Shown piece by piece: positions 45,275 through 56,168 of a stretch of DNA of 64,000 bases. Both the position numbers and the translations under genes were made by a program. Source of the DNA: Neoceratodus forsteri (taxonomy: Eukaryota; Chordata; Ceratodontiformes; Ceratodontidae); contig CM057452.1 in assembly GCA_016271365.2 (NCBI GenBank), forward strand, positions 1,241,703,001-1,241,767,000, given 5' to 3'. Position 1 is the first letter of the stretch. Every line of letters begins with the position of its first letter. Under the pieces are notes generated by a model that saw nothing but the letters and a program-made list of their open reading frames with translations, ran no database searches and was not told where the DNA came from.

Positions 45275-47762
45275 GGTTGCTGATGGGGGACCTGAATATG
45301 CCAGATGTTAACTGAAGCACCTTTGCTGCAGCCACATCCAAGAGCAGGGTCATTCTTGATACTCTACAGGGGTCAAGCCTCAGACAGCTAGTTTTGGAGC
45401 CCACTCGGGAGGGAGCAATCTTAGACCTGGTATTCTCAAATGGGGAAGGAGATAGGATATCTGATCTTGAAGTGGGTAGTCATCTGGGAACAAGCGACCA
45501 CCAAACAGTGTGGTTCATGATAAACTTTGCTGTAGAGTCAAGTCACACAAAAGTGAAGGTACTGGACTTCAGGAGGGCTGATTTTGTAAAAATGGGAGAT
45601 TGACTCAGAAAAGCACTAGCAAACAGGCAAGAAGGTGGGGTGGAGCAACAATGGGGAAACATCAAAATTGCCATCCCAGAGGCAACAAGCCTTTGTGTGA
45701 AGCAGATAAACAAATCAAAACGAAAGAAAAAATCACTATGGTTCTCAAAGAAGTGGTGGGGAAGGTAAGGGAGAAAAAAGATAGCATTCAGGAAGTATAA
45801 GGAAACACAGAAGGAGTAGGACAAATAACTGTACCAGTTAAAGCAGAAGAAAGTGGGGAAGGCAATCAGAATAACAAAGGCCCAAACTGAGGAAAAGATA
45901 GCCAACTCAGTTAAGAAGGGGGATAAAACATTTTATAGGTACATTAGGGAGCAAAGAAAGATGAAGACAGGAATACTGAGGCTGAATAAAGAGGAATGTG
46001 GTTTGGCAGAGAGGGACAATGAAAAAGCAGGGATACTGAAAGAATATTTCTGCTCAGTATTCACAATGGAAAAGCAGGGGGGGAGACCTAATCCAGTCAA
46101 TATAAGCACTCTGGATAGGGGGGTTGATATTAGTCCTTTCACAGAAGAAAGGGTTCTGAAAGACTCTTAAAACTGAAGGTGGATAAAGCAATGGGGGCTG
46201 ATGGGATTCACCCCAGAATTCTAAAAGATCTAAGGGAATAACTAGTAACACCACTGACTACCCTTTTTAATAAATCACGGAAGGATGGTGTGGTACCTGA
46301 GGACTGGAGAAGGGCGAATGTGATTCCCCTTCACAAAAGTGGGAACAAGACAGAGACAGGAAACTATAGACCTGTCAGTTTGACCTCAGTGGTGGGGAAA
46401 ATGATGGACTCACTTTCTGAAGGAAAGAATCATTGAGTACCTAGAGGTCAGTGGGGCATAGGACCCCAGGCAGCATGGATTCACATCAGGAAGGTCATGT
46501 CAGACAAATCTAATTGATTTCTTTGACTGGGTGACCAAAGTAGTAGACCAGGGAGGGGCTGTGGACATGGCCTACCTAGACTTTAGCAAGGCATTTGACA
46601 CAGTCCCACACAAAAGATTAATAAATAAACTAGCCAACCTGGGAGTGGGTCCCAGGGTGGTAGACTGGGTAAAACACTGGTTGGACAACAGGACACAGTG
46701 GGTAATAGCAAATGGAGTCCACAGTGAAGAAAGGAGGGTTACTAATGGGGTACCGAAGGGTTCAGTATTGTGGCCGGTCCTTTTTAATGTCTTTATAAGT
46801 GACATTGTGGGGGGACTGGAGGGGAAGGTATGTCTCTTTGCAGATGACACAAAGATCTGCATCAGGGTTGATATGCAAGGTGGGGTGGAAAGGATGAAAA
46901 CGGTCTTGGCAAGGTTGGAGGAATGGTCAAATGTAAGGCAGCTTAGATTCAATGCAAAGAAGTGCAAAGCAATGCACCTGGGAAACAAAAACCCAGGGCA
47001 AGAGTACACAATGGGGGGTGAGATACTGACAACAACAAAAATGGAAAGGGACCTGGGGGTAGTCATAGCAGATGACCTAAAAGTGGGCCAGCAATGTGAG
47101 AAGGCAGTAAGGAGGGCTGGGGGGATATTGGGATGCATAGGGAGAGGCATCACCAGTAAAAAACAGGAAGTTATTGGCCCTCTGTACAGACAGTTGGTAA
47201 GACCACATATGGAGTACTGTGTACAGTTCTGGAGACCCCATCTCCGCAAAGACATAGACAGGATGGAAGCTGTCCAGAGGAGGGCAAGCAAAATGGTGTA
47301 GGGTTTGCATCAGAAGACATATAAAGAAAGACTAAAGAAGCTTAAGATGTATAGCCTTGAGGAAAGGAGGAAGAGGGGGGACATGATAAAAACTTTCAAA
47401 TACCTCAAGGGAATCAACAAAGTCCAAGAGGGTAGCATCTTTCAAAAAAGGAGATGTGCAAGAACAAGGGGGCATAATTTGAAGATAGAGGGATGATGGC
47501 TTAAAGGTAATGTGAGGAAGTATTTCTTCACAGAGAGGGTTGTAAATGCATGGAACAGCCTTCCTGAGGTGGTCACAGAGTCAAAAACAGTGGGGGAATT
47601 CAAGAATACATGGGATAGACATAAGGCAATTCTAGTGGGGGGTAGGAAGAAGTAGGCTGTTGTTTAACTAGGATCTGCAGCTTAGACATTAGGTAGGGAA
47701 ATGGACATCCTAGGCGGGCCAAGCAGTCCTTATCTGCCGTCAAATTCTGTTTCTACATCTGG
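45275..47762 (+). mobile_element. CR1-type LINE, 5'-truncated in the endonuclease
   Basis: Starts with the endonuclease block LLMGDLNMPD (about 45280) and ends ...ccgtcaaattctgtttcta (about 47738-47756). It carries the endonuclease C-terminus, full RT and C-terminal region. It is a different subfamily from the fragments at 43290 and 63170: the 3' UTR and the KRLINKLANLGVG-type residues differ. Confidence 0.9.
45280..47700 (+). pseudogene. CR1 ORF2 (endonuclease C-terminus and RT)
   Basis: Endonuclease pieces: LLMGDLNMPDV, LRQLVLEPTREGAILDLVFSNG and GTSDHQTVWFMI (45394-45530). Linker: GDKTFYRYI and EYFCSVFT (45853-46070). RT: NYRPVSLTSVVGKM (about 46362-46405), then an open frame 46531-47301 with AYLDFSKAFDTVPH, NGVPKGSVLWPVLF, the intact catalytic LFADDTKI (about 46835-46858), LRFNAKKCKAMHLGNKNPG, DLGVVIADDLKVGQQCEKAV and LVRPHMEYCVQFWRPHL. 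A stop at about 47302 is followed by QKTYKERLKKLKMYSLEERR (47305-47400). In-frame stops before 46531 and at 47302 show it is dead. The FADD site is intact, unlike the CR1 at 4.9-12.5 kb. Confidence 0.92.
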
Positions 47763-48011
47763 TGGTGTATCACTGTAAAATCAATTGATTTTTAAAAGTA
47801 GCTGGTTTTTTTCTGATGCGCTTATCATGATGGAAATATGGCAACTTTATTGTTTCTGTTTTTGGGGGCTCAAATTGATTTAAGCAGGTGGTGATTATAA
47901 ATGTGGCTGACTGGCACCTTTTGGTGGGTAATGCCAGGATTTACCATGGCAGAAAGGTGCCAGTCAGCCAATCTCAGTGTGGGATTCTCAGACCCCATTG
48001 TATAAGAATAC
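47763..48011. other. No gene; contains hairpin
   Basis: Only the hairpin at 47904-47970 stands out. Confidence 0.4.
47904..47970. repeat. 67-nt hairpin, 17-bp near-perfect stem
   Basis: tggctgactggcacctttt (47904-47922) pairs with agaaaggtgccagtcagcca (47951-47970); a small inner stem tgcca/tggca sits within the loop. The size is like a short MITE or a microRNA-precursor-like fold; no evidence decides between them. Confidence 0.75.
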
Positions 48012-48489
48012 TGGGTCATAATGTTGCACACTTAATAGCATACGACATTATGGCTAACCCTGTATATAGCGTTGCACCAGTGACGAATGAACAATACAGC
48101 GTATACTGCTGGCCTGCGGTATTGCACCATTCTCACTCTCCCAGGAAGAGGATAAGACCTCTGCTGGGAGTGGGTTCTGCTGACCAGCTGCTGTGGCTCA
48201 ATGGAGTGAGCCACAGCAGCAGGGAACCCAGGCAATGCTTCTGGGAATAGGTTTGATTCCCAATCCCAGAAATTTAAACTTTTTAAACTTTGTGTGCTCC
48301 CAACCACTTCCCCACCGAGTTGAGAATCTATATTGGGGGGGGGGTTTGGGGTGCACAGCCCCCTGTAACAGTGGGTGTGGAGGGCAGAGCCCACAACAGA
48401 AAAAAGAGATATGCCTCATGACAAGAATCATGCTGTATTGGCAGTGTGATTTTGCCATGCAGCATAATGTCCTGCGACATTATGACCCC
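48012..48489. mobile_element. TIR element, about 478 bp, with tRNA-like interior
   Basis: The termini gggtcataatgttgc (48013-48027) and gcgacattatgacccc (48474-48489) are inverted copies differing at one base. Near the right end cataatgtc/gacattatg forms an additional small hairpin. Inside, ctgctgtggctcaatgg followed by gtgagccacagcag is a perfect hairpin (48188-48220), and aggtttgattcccaat near 48248 resembles a tRNA B-box, so a tRNA-like segment may be carried inside. No transposase; family not assigned. Confidence 0.65.
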
Positions 48490-48960
48490 GTGCCTTGTAT
48501 AACATGCAATGTGCTTCACTTAGTATCATATGATTTTATGGAATTATTTATACTTGTAATCTTTTTTATCAGTCCAGAGATTTAATAAAAGACCAGCTAA
48601 CCACTATGAGTAGGAGATCCTCTCCTGTTTAAGCCAATGGTGCAGTACCATTTTCCTCACAGTGAGGGAGGATATTAACCATTTCATATTTGCACTCTCT
48701 TACATGTAGTATAGAGAAACCACCCTCAACACATATTTCTGGTGTGAATAAGTCATTAATTCACAAGAGAGGATGTGCTTTGTCTCTGAAGTTATTTAAT
48801 AACTCCTGTACTTTTGAGCAGTGCCAGAAGATATGCAGCATGGTGCTGTCATCTTCCCCACACCTTACGTATGTAGTGGATGTAATCTGCCCATTTCAGA
48901 TAACCTGAGTAGTGTGTAAAACATGTTGTTTAAGATCTGAAATTGAGTCAGGTGAAATCC
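48490..48960. other. No recognised feature
   Basis: No gene or repeat signature seen; a T run at 48967-48979 follows. Confidence 0.4.
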
Positions 48961-48979
48961 ATCTCTTTTTTTTTTTTCG

Positions 48980-49430
48980 CTATTAGCTTATGCTCACATA
49001 CAAACAGAGGTGAGAAAGAAGTAAGTGCTTCAGCTGGGACTTGAACCCATGGCACCTGGAATACCATTTTGATTGCGCTAACCAGCTGCACCACTGAGAC
49101 AACTGGAACTTGTGCTGTCCCTGAGCACATTACTCTTTCTAAAATGCACAACTCAATGGCAGCACAAATACTTGTAACAATCACATAGGAGTGCAGTGTG
49201 CATATTTATGGAACACATACAAACAGAGGTGAGAAAGAAGTAAGTGCCTCAGCTGGGACTTGAACCCAGAGTGCCCGGAATACCATTCTGATTGCAGTAA
49301 CCAGCTGCACCACTGAGACAACTATAACCTGTGCTATTCCTGAGCACATTACTCTTTCTCAAATGCACAACCCAATAGCAACACAAATATTCACTTGTAA
49401 CAATCACATAGGAGTGCAGTTTATGCTCCT
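48980..49430 (-). repeat. Tandem array of tRNA-like 222-bp-family units (two copies, inverted)
   Basis: The minus strand carries two head-to-tail units with ggttcaagtcccagctgaag or its variant; on the plus strand cagctgggacttgaaccca occurs at 49029 and 49249, a spacing of 220 bp. A-box gtgcagctggttagcgcaat and the spacer block ttgttacaagtatttgtgct also match the array at 30911-31680. A poly-T run lies next to it at 48967. Same family, opposite orientation, 18 kb away. Confidence 0.85.
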
Positions 49431-49980
49431 GTAGCTGTTGCCCCTACCTCTGGAGGGAGCCCTCAGCCCCGTCCTCTGGCATCCACCAGCTGGTGCTGAC
49501 CCTTACCCCCAGAGTTTACCACCCTGGTGGGGCCAGCGGGGTTCCCCATCCCCCACCGGACACCGGAACCAGTGTGGCCAGCACCATGGCTAGCTGGGCA
49601 TGGGACCTGCAAGGTGCCCTCCGTCATGCACTGCAGCAATGTATTTTCTCCTCCATTTTTGCCCTTGGAGATGGGGTGTGCAATGAGGCTGGTGGAAGAA
49701 GTGCGTATGCACTTACTCTTCCAGGCGTCTGCCCCATCTCCATCCACTTCTACAGCATCTGTTCGCTGCCCCCCAGCCTCTGCTAGGGGCAAGTCATTTG
49801 CTGACCACTGGCACCCCTTCCCCCAGAGAAGAAGAGCAGTCCCTTGGATGTTCAATCCTTCTCCTCCCCTGCTAAACTCTGGTGGCTGGTGCTCATTCTT
49901 GAACATGGGTCACTGAGGTGTGGCATCTAACACCTCAACCCTTAGCACCACCGAGCTCACTAGAAATTTGTCATTTTTAG
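49431..49980. other. GC-rich segment with overlapping frames, not recognised
   Basis: 49463-49906 (minus) and 49527-49916 (plus) are both open over more than 125 codons, as often happens in GC-rich sequence. The minus frame contains WKSKCIRTSSTSLIAHPISK, but I recognise no domain. It ends at the tRNA-like array on one side and near the Gypsy remnant on the other. Real coding cannot be shown. Confidence 0.3.
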
Positions 49981-50789
49981 TAAAAGTGTAGAGCTCACCC
50001 CAAATGTTCTGTTTTTTAATCAAAGTCTCATGAAAGGTTATATTCCAATATTGACACGAGCAATTTAATGTAGGGTGTACATCAGAGAATAGAAAGGAGT
50101 ATGGCAGAGAAATAAATGTGATTGTGTAGAATGTTTAGTGCTTGCTTGAAGGAGTTGCTGATTAGTTATCCCCCAGGGACCAAGCCTCAAATGAGTGACT
50201 ACAGCATAAGTAGCTTGTACAAATTTCAAGGCCTCTCTGTTAGTTAAGTTGCAGGAGGTTTTGGCAGAGTTAAAAAGTAGAAGCTGCCCATCCAACATCA
50301 GGTAGGATATGTCAGGTATATTGGTACTGTGCAGCTATTCAGGTGGTAGTGTCCTGCCTGCTACCTTTAAATTCAGATTGAGAAATAGAGGTTGTCCAAT
50401 GTCCTTAGCCCAGGGATGTTTGAAGCCGGCACCCAGCTGATAATGTATTCTAAGAGATACCAGTGAAAGACAGTTTGAGCTTGCTTGGCAGGTTTTTGTA
50501 CTTGACATGTAATATAGCTTAGCGATCTCCATTGCAATTGTGTGGTGATGCCACAAAAGCTGGGGTCCTGTTTTTTGTCATATTGCAAATTGAACCAGTT
50601 CATTTGAAGTAACTTTGTTTTTAGAAAGCCACAAAGCTGCAATATGCAGTGGAAGACAGTCACCGGTGGGTCTCAATTTGTCAGCTATCTGGTTGGTAGG
50701 TGAGGTTTGTTTATCAGTGTCAAACTGTTTGCAAAGGGTCTTTATTTTGGGTCCTGAGACTCTTATCCACTTAGTGTCCATAAGATTTG

Positions 50790-52210
50790 TGTCCAAGGGC
50801 CACCAAGATAGAGTGCCTGCATCAATATGTTTCAGGCTAAGGTGATACTCCACAAAGTACTTGTATATCGAAAGAGTTGATAACTAGTAATATCCGGCTG
50901 TATTCCATTTCACTGCAGTCTGCAAGTGTGTCAGTGTATTATTATCAGTGTTCACGGTGAACTGGTCCCAGTACAGATAGTAATGAAACTGATTAGCAAT
51001 GGCCCACTTGAGAGCCAGAAATTCTTATTTATGAATGGTATCATTTCTTTTCACAGGCAACAGACTCTGACTAGCAATGGAGATGGGTCTCAGGCCTTCA
51101 GTGAACTCCAGATGCATGACAGCACCCAGTGTGCTGTCGATGACATCAGTGAGGAGAACACAAGGCTTTTCTAGGTAGGCATAAGCAAGCATGGGGATGT
51201 CATTAGTTTCTGAATTATCACTTTAAATGCTACATCACAGTTCTCAATCCACTGGGACTCAAAGGGCTCATGCAACTTGAAATAAGCCTGCACCTCTTTT
51301 CTTTACTTAGGGCTGGTCTTCCAGGCCTTGTTGGTAGACTAGTATCCCTGGATCAAGCTGAGGAGGGTAATCACCACACTGTTACAGTCCTTGATAAACA
51401 GATGATAATACCCACAGAAACCTAGGAAGATTGGGGCTAGCAAGATAGCCCACAGGTTAGAGTAATGAGCTGTGAAGGAACTTGGCACATTCAGCATACC
51501 TGAGTTTGATTCCTATAACCTCCACTTGTATACTGTGTGACTCTGAGGAAGTCACTTAACCACCGCAGTGCTCTGAGGCTACTCCTGAAAACAGGTACTC
51601 GTGCCTAGTGGGCCTTACCTGGTTACCAAAGAATAATAAAAAAAAATGTAAATCCTTGAGGTTCTTTGCTCAAGGCCAGGTGGTTAGCACATCTTCTTTT
51701 CTCATGTCAATCTGTATCCCATATGAGGACTTCATAGATGACAGGAACAATTGACATTTTTCCATGGACAGTTTAAATCCAAAACCCTCCAACCATCCGA
51801 CACCTTGAATAAGTAACTTTTATGTTCTTTCAGACTCTTCCCAAACATGATGACATCATTCAAGCAAACCATGCAATTTAACAAATCAATTTCCCACAGT
51901 ACTTGCTCCATGAGCTGCTGGATGGTCAAGGGAGTTCAGTAGATGCCATGGGGGGGGGGGCTAAACAATGGACAGATGAGCATGATCTTCCCTCTATTAT
52001 ACTTACTGCTGAAATAGGATTTGATAATATTCACTCCTCAGGTCTATCATGGAGATCCAGCAACTTCCATTCAGGCAATCTAGCACCTCTTGGATCTTGA
52101 ACATGGTGTAATGGTCAGAATGGTGTGCTTATTTCAGGTCTGATAATCAACACCCATTCAGACAGTACTATTCTTCTCCCTGACCACAGTGGTAGAGGAT
52201 GTGTACAGGC
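50790..52210 (-). pseudogene. Gypsy pol: reverse transcriptase and RNase H remnants
   Basis: RT: EVLDCLNGSCWISMIDLRSEYYQI (about 52085-52015), QQLMEQVLWEIDLLNCMVCLNDVIMFGKSLKEH (51925-51825), where the YLDD catalytic block reads CLNDV, and the DDF-to-thumb segment. RNase H: LLTDVIDSTLGAVMHLEF (about 51170-51110), SLLPVKRNDTIHK...EFLALKWAI (51065-50995), NTDNNTLTHLQTAVKW (about 50955-50910) and DAGTLSWWPLD (about 50825-50790), which corresponds to the end of RNase H. Stops and shifts throughout, and Asn for Asp in the RT active site. These are typical Ty3/Gypsy blocks; a retrovirus is unlikely because the RT-RH spacing and HLQT-type segment are Gypsy-like. Confidence 0.75.
51434..51651 (+). 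mobile_element. CORE-type tRNA-derived SINE, copy 2
   Basis: The head has an A-box-like tagcccacagg (51453) and a B-box-like agtttgattcc (51503). The middle, ctgtgtgactctgaggaagt cacttaacc (51536-51564), is the CORE-like segment. The tail reads ctgaaaacaggtactcgtgc ctagtgggccttacctggtt acc followed by an A-rich run (51586-51651). It lies inside the Gypsy pol between RT and RNase H coding, so it is younger than that element. Confidence 0.85.
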
Positions 52211-53300
52211 TCCAGGTTACCTGTATTATTTTGGCAATCAAAAGTTCTCATTAGTCTCATTAAACATCACTGATATCAATAGGTGCCAGTTATCATAATC
52301 ACCTTATAAAGGGTCAGTGTTCATCGAGCCAAATGTAGTGCACCTTTCTGGATACACATCCTACTGTGCATCCCACTCACTGGTGGAGAATACCCCAGTC
52401 TTAGTGATCAGCTTCCTGCTGATTCTGTCCTGCTATTCTGCTAGCAAATGGTGACTCTTGGAAGTCAGTCACTTGGGTCCATCCTTTCCACTGCCCATCA
52501 CCATTGTCCATTGACTGCAGTGCAATATCAGCTCATTACACCTTCCCCTGTGTCTTTCCTTAGTGAACAGTTGAGGTTCACTCTGTGATGTTCTGAACTC
52601 TCAATAAGATGTGGCACGCTGAAGCATGTGCATATGCCAGCCATACCAGCAGTTTGATCAGCAGTCTATCTGGCAATACTATTCATTCTAGGGATCTATC
52701 ATCAATATTTGATTTGTGGTCTTCTTTGTTAACCAGACTTCCCCTCCAGTGGCATGTTCTGTGTTTGGAGCAGGGTGATGTCTTCTTCTTCCTTCCACCA
52801 CATGACACCAACTTCACCATCCCCATTACTCAGAACTTTGTGAATGTGTTTCAGCTGGTCTCCCTCACCAGTTCATGCTTTGGCAGTGTCCATCCTTAGT
52901 ACTGAGCTTCTGTTTTTTTGCAGAGCTGCTTGAGATATCAAAACATGTGGGCACAAGTGCCAATGATCAGTGGAACTTTCTCTGAGTCCATTGCCATCTT
53001 CACAGCAGGCTCTGATTGGCATAGACAGCTCCCTCTATCAACTGCTCCTCTCAGGTCTACTCTATAACAGCAGCATCAAGACTTCCCTATGTATGACATT
53101 TCCATCCTCACAATGAAATCTGACAACCTTTCTCCTTCTTTGTGCTGTAGCAGGAGCAGTTGTATCAGAATTCTGTTGGGTTTAATAAACTTCCATTTAT
53201 GTGCTCCAGTGTGGTTAGACACACTTCCACAGTGGGGTAACATTTTGAAGTGAGGATGGTCAAGATGGTGGCCAAGGTGGGGCCTTGCAATCTTTGAGAC

Positions 53301-54635
53301 TGCTTCTCATGGGCTCACCCTTCATTATACTCAGAATGGGTGTTAGCCCATATTGCCCCATACTGTTGAACAGTATCATGTTAGATCCCTTCACTGATGT
53401 ATTTGTCAATTTTGTTCTTATCTTCTAATTTGGTGTTACTGGTATTGATTTCCATTGGTAGGTTGTTCCATGGATATATAATTCTTTGAGAATAATTTTC
53501 TTGTGTAAGTATTGATTCTTTACCCAACTATCTGCAGAGGTTGTCCTGTTGTATTTTTGATGTCTGTTTGAAACATTAACTCATCCCACATCTTAGATAT
53601 GGGTCTGCCATTATACCATACATTAATCCTTGCTTTGCCACAGACTGCTATACCCGTCCAGAATTCCTATATGTTCTAATTCTGTTGGCAGCCTAAGGGT
53701 TAATAATATGTCTCCTCTACAGCTGTGTAGAATATAAACTTCCACCCCTAGAATTCTCATGGAATAACCATTCTGATTCCGCAGAATTTCATGGATTTTT
53801 CATCAAAGTTCTGCAGAATTCCACCAAATTTAAAATGTTGGTCATTTTGCTATAAAGTTACAACTTCATATTCAATTAACACCAAATCTGGAACATAAAC
53901 AGAACACAGTTGTATACATATGTCTGCCAAATTTCATATTCTTATGTTGAAAGGGGGCAGAGGTATGGGTGGTCAAACATTTAATCAAAATTAAATTTTC
54001 AGTTATTTTTAGATAATTTTAAAATTTCTTATCCAAATGTCTCCACAATATCTACATATAGAAAAAGCACCCAGCTTGGGTATATACACTGTGTTTTAAG
54101 TCTCAAGCTTCAATGGGAGCTGATTTACAGGTAGTCAAACATTTTGCCAAAATTTAGATTTCTGTAATGTTAGTATGATTTTGATAGTATTCATTGACAT
54201 ATTATAAAATTCTACAGGTATACAGGTTGTCACAATATTTGTAGATGTGCATAATTTCAGATTTCTAGCTTCAAATGGGACTGAGGTATAGCCTGCCAAA
54301 CATGTTGCCAAAATTTAAATTTCAGTTATTTCCCTCTAATTTTAAAACAACATATCCAAATTTAACCAGATATGAAGCATTTGAACTACTATACCACATA
54401 GTCATTTCTGAAAAAGTTCATATTTGCAGCTTTAAGTGGAACTGAATTAAAAGCAGTCAAACTTTCACAACATATAACAATTACATTTTGCAAGAATGTA
54501 AACTACAGATTTAAGCCCCTGAAACTTTAAAACTAGAAAATGGAATACAATGAAATTTGGCATATTCTTAGACCTTACAAGGAGACTGTGCATGCCAATC
54601 TCATTAATTACTTGCTGCCAGAAATTGTAAAATAA
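53301..54635. repeat. AT-rich degenerate repeat, period about 160 bp
   Basis: Variants of tcaaacattttgccaaaatt tagatttc occur near 53971, 54138, 54297 and 54458, each preceded about 25 bp by a form of cttcaaatgggactgaggta. The copies are strongly diverged. Similar gcagaattcca and tttcatgaaatt pieces recur at 57200-57650, so an element may extend on both sides of the hAT-like insertion. Positions before about 53750 show nothing recognisable. Confidence 0.5.
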
Positions 54636-56160
54636 TAGGGTTGTACATGGACTGAATAGTATTTCCCTGAATACCACGAATAGTAGGCTTGCCGAATATT
54701 TGAATGGATGTTCTGATTAGTCCACTATTCGGTCACCATTCTGGACATACTATTCAGTGGGTTAGATTTCAAAATCTCAGAGAGCTTTGTTGGCCTATTG
54801 GAGGCTGGTTTTGGAGCTCATACCAGGAACACCATGCAATCTCCTCACTCTGAGTGTGTAGCATAGAGTTCAATATATAGACCAGAGTGTGGACTCCAAT
54901 GGCTCAGTTGAAGCCATGCATCTGCCATATTAGAGGAGGACTGAGGTACCAGCAGAATAGCAGGAACTCTTCTTGAAACTTAGTAAGCAGCACCAGCAAA
55001 CTGTTCTGATAGCAATTTGTTGATCCAGTTGGGTAAGAAGCACCATTGATAGCAGAGAAATGATGAAGCGGATGCACATTGTGGTGACAAAAACAAGGTA
55101 TGTTTGTTTGTCCCTTGCTTGTATAAGCAGTCTGTTACTCGATTGTTGTCAGTACAGTGTGCTGGTGCTGCTATCTATCTGCTGCATTTCAAGCACCATC
55201 ATTTCTTGTATTACCTTTGTGACCATATAGAGATTGTCATTTAACTCCAATTATTGACGGAGTTTTGGCCTGTTGAAGTTCCAATGTTATCCTATGGGAA
55301 TTTTTATGTTTCATTACTTGCTTTTTTTAATGTCCATAATTATTTAAGGGAACAGCATATGTTATTCTTGTAGTACCCCTTGAGAACTTTGTGATCATAT
55401 AGAGATTGTCACTTAACTTCATATATTGATGGAGTTATGGCCTGTTGAAGTTGAAGTGTTATCCTATCGGAATCATTATGTTTTATTACTTGCTTTTTTA
55501 ACGGCCATGATTATTTAAGGATGCAACATACGTTATACTTGTTGTGCCCCTTGAGTCCTTTGTAATCATATAGAAACTGTTAATAAACTCCAAATATTGA
55601 TGAAGTTATGGCCTGTTGAAGTTCCAGAGTTATCCTATGGGAATAGTTATGTTTTATTACTTGCTTTTTTTAATGGCCACAATTATTTAATGGTGCAGCA
55701 TATGTTATTGTTGTAGTACCCTGTGAGACCTTTGTGATCATATAGAGATCGTCACTTAACTCCAAATGTTGATAGAATTATGGCCTGTTGAAGTTCAGTG
55801 TTATCCTATTGGAATCATTATGTTTTATTACTTGCTTTTTTAATGGCCACAATTATTTAAGGGTACAGCATATGTTATTCTTGTAGTATCTCTTGAGATC
55901 TTTATGACCATACAGAGATTGTCACCTCTGCATCCTCCTCTTGAAGCACCAGCAGCACAAGACAATCTCTGGCACCAGTGTATAAGCCAAAGTGCCATGA
56001 TCTCTCCTCCTCCTCCTGAAGCCATTTTAAAGACATCTATAGCAATTCTCAATTAAGGCAACTTTCCTGTCTGAATTCCAAATACTGAATAATGAACATC
56101 TGGTACCCAAATACTGACTATTCAGTCAAATATTTGGAAAAATGTATTCCCACAGCTCTA
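54636..56160. mobile_element. hAT-like non-autonomous DNA element, 1,525 bp
   Basis: The left end tagggttgt (54636) and the right end acagctcta (to 56160, reverse complement tagagctgt) are imperfect inverted repeats. Next to them, sub-terminal gactgaatag occurs in inverted form (54650 and about 56118-56127). The flanks are taaaataa (54628-54635) and caaaataa (56161-56168), an 8-bp direct repeat with one mismatch, which matches the 8-bp target-site duplication of hAT elements. The interior holds a 171-bp satellite (55200-55925). No transposase frame is visible. Confidence 0.65.
55200..55925. repeat. Satellite, 171-bp period, just over four copies
   Basis: gaccatatagagattgtcat and its variants begin at 55221, 55393, 55564, 55736 and 55906 (spacing 172, 171, 172, 170). 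Each unit contains ggcctgttgaagttcc, atcctatgggaat and tattacttgctttttt, and divergence is low to moderate. The array lies fully inside the hAT-like element. Confidence 0.92.
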
Positions 56161-56168
56161 CAAAATAA

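Larger units (their letters stand above)
50000..53300 (-). mobile_element. Decayed Ty3/Gypsy-type LTR retrotransposon, internal region
   Basis: The minus strand carries Gypsy pol in order: RT (about 52200-51650), a CORE-SINE insertion on the other strand (51434-51651), RT/RNase H linker and RNase H (51430-50790), then a poorly readable segment (50790-50000) where integrase would start. Upstream sequence to about 53300 should hold protease and gag but shows no readable motif. No LTR was identified. Heavy decay makes this one of the older insertions in the window. Confidence 0.7.

Noticed and set aside
46572..47291. 239-codon minus-strand frame in the CR1 at 45-48 kb
   Set aside because: It lies antisense to the recognised RT frame with intact FADD and is a shadow.
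49463..49916. Two overlapping long open frames on opposite strands as a possible host gene
   Set aside because: Both strands are open because the segment is GC-rich; no domain, start context or splice signal supports either.
55200..55925. Centromeric alpha-type satellite because of the 171-bp period
   Set aside because: The length match is suggestive only; the array is short, lies inside a transposon-like unit, and I see no basis for claiming sequence similarity.
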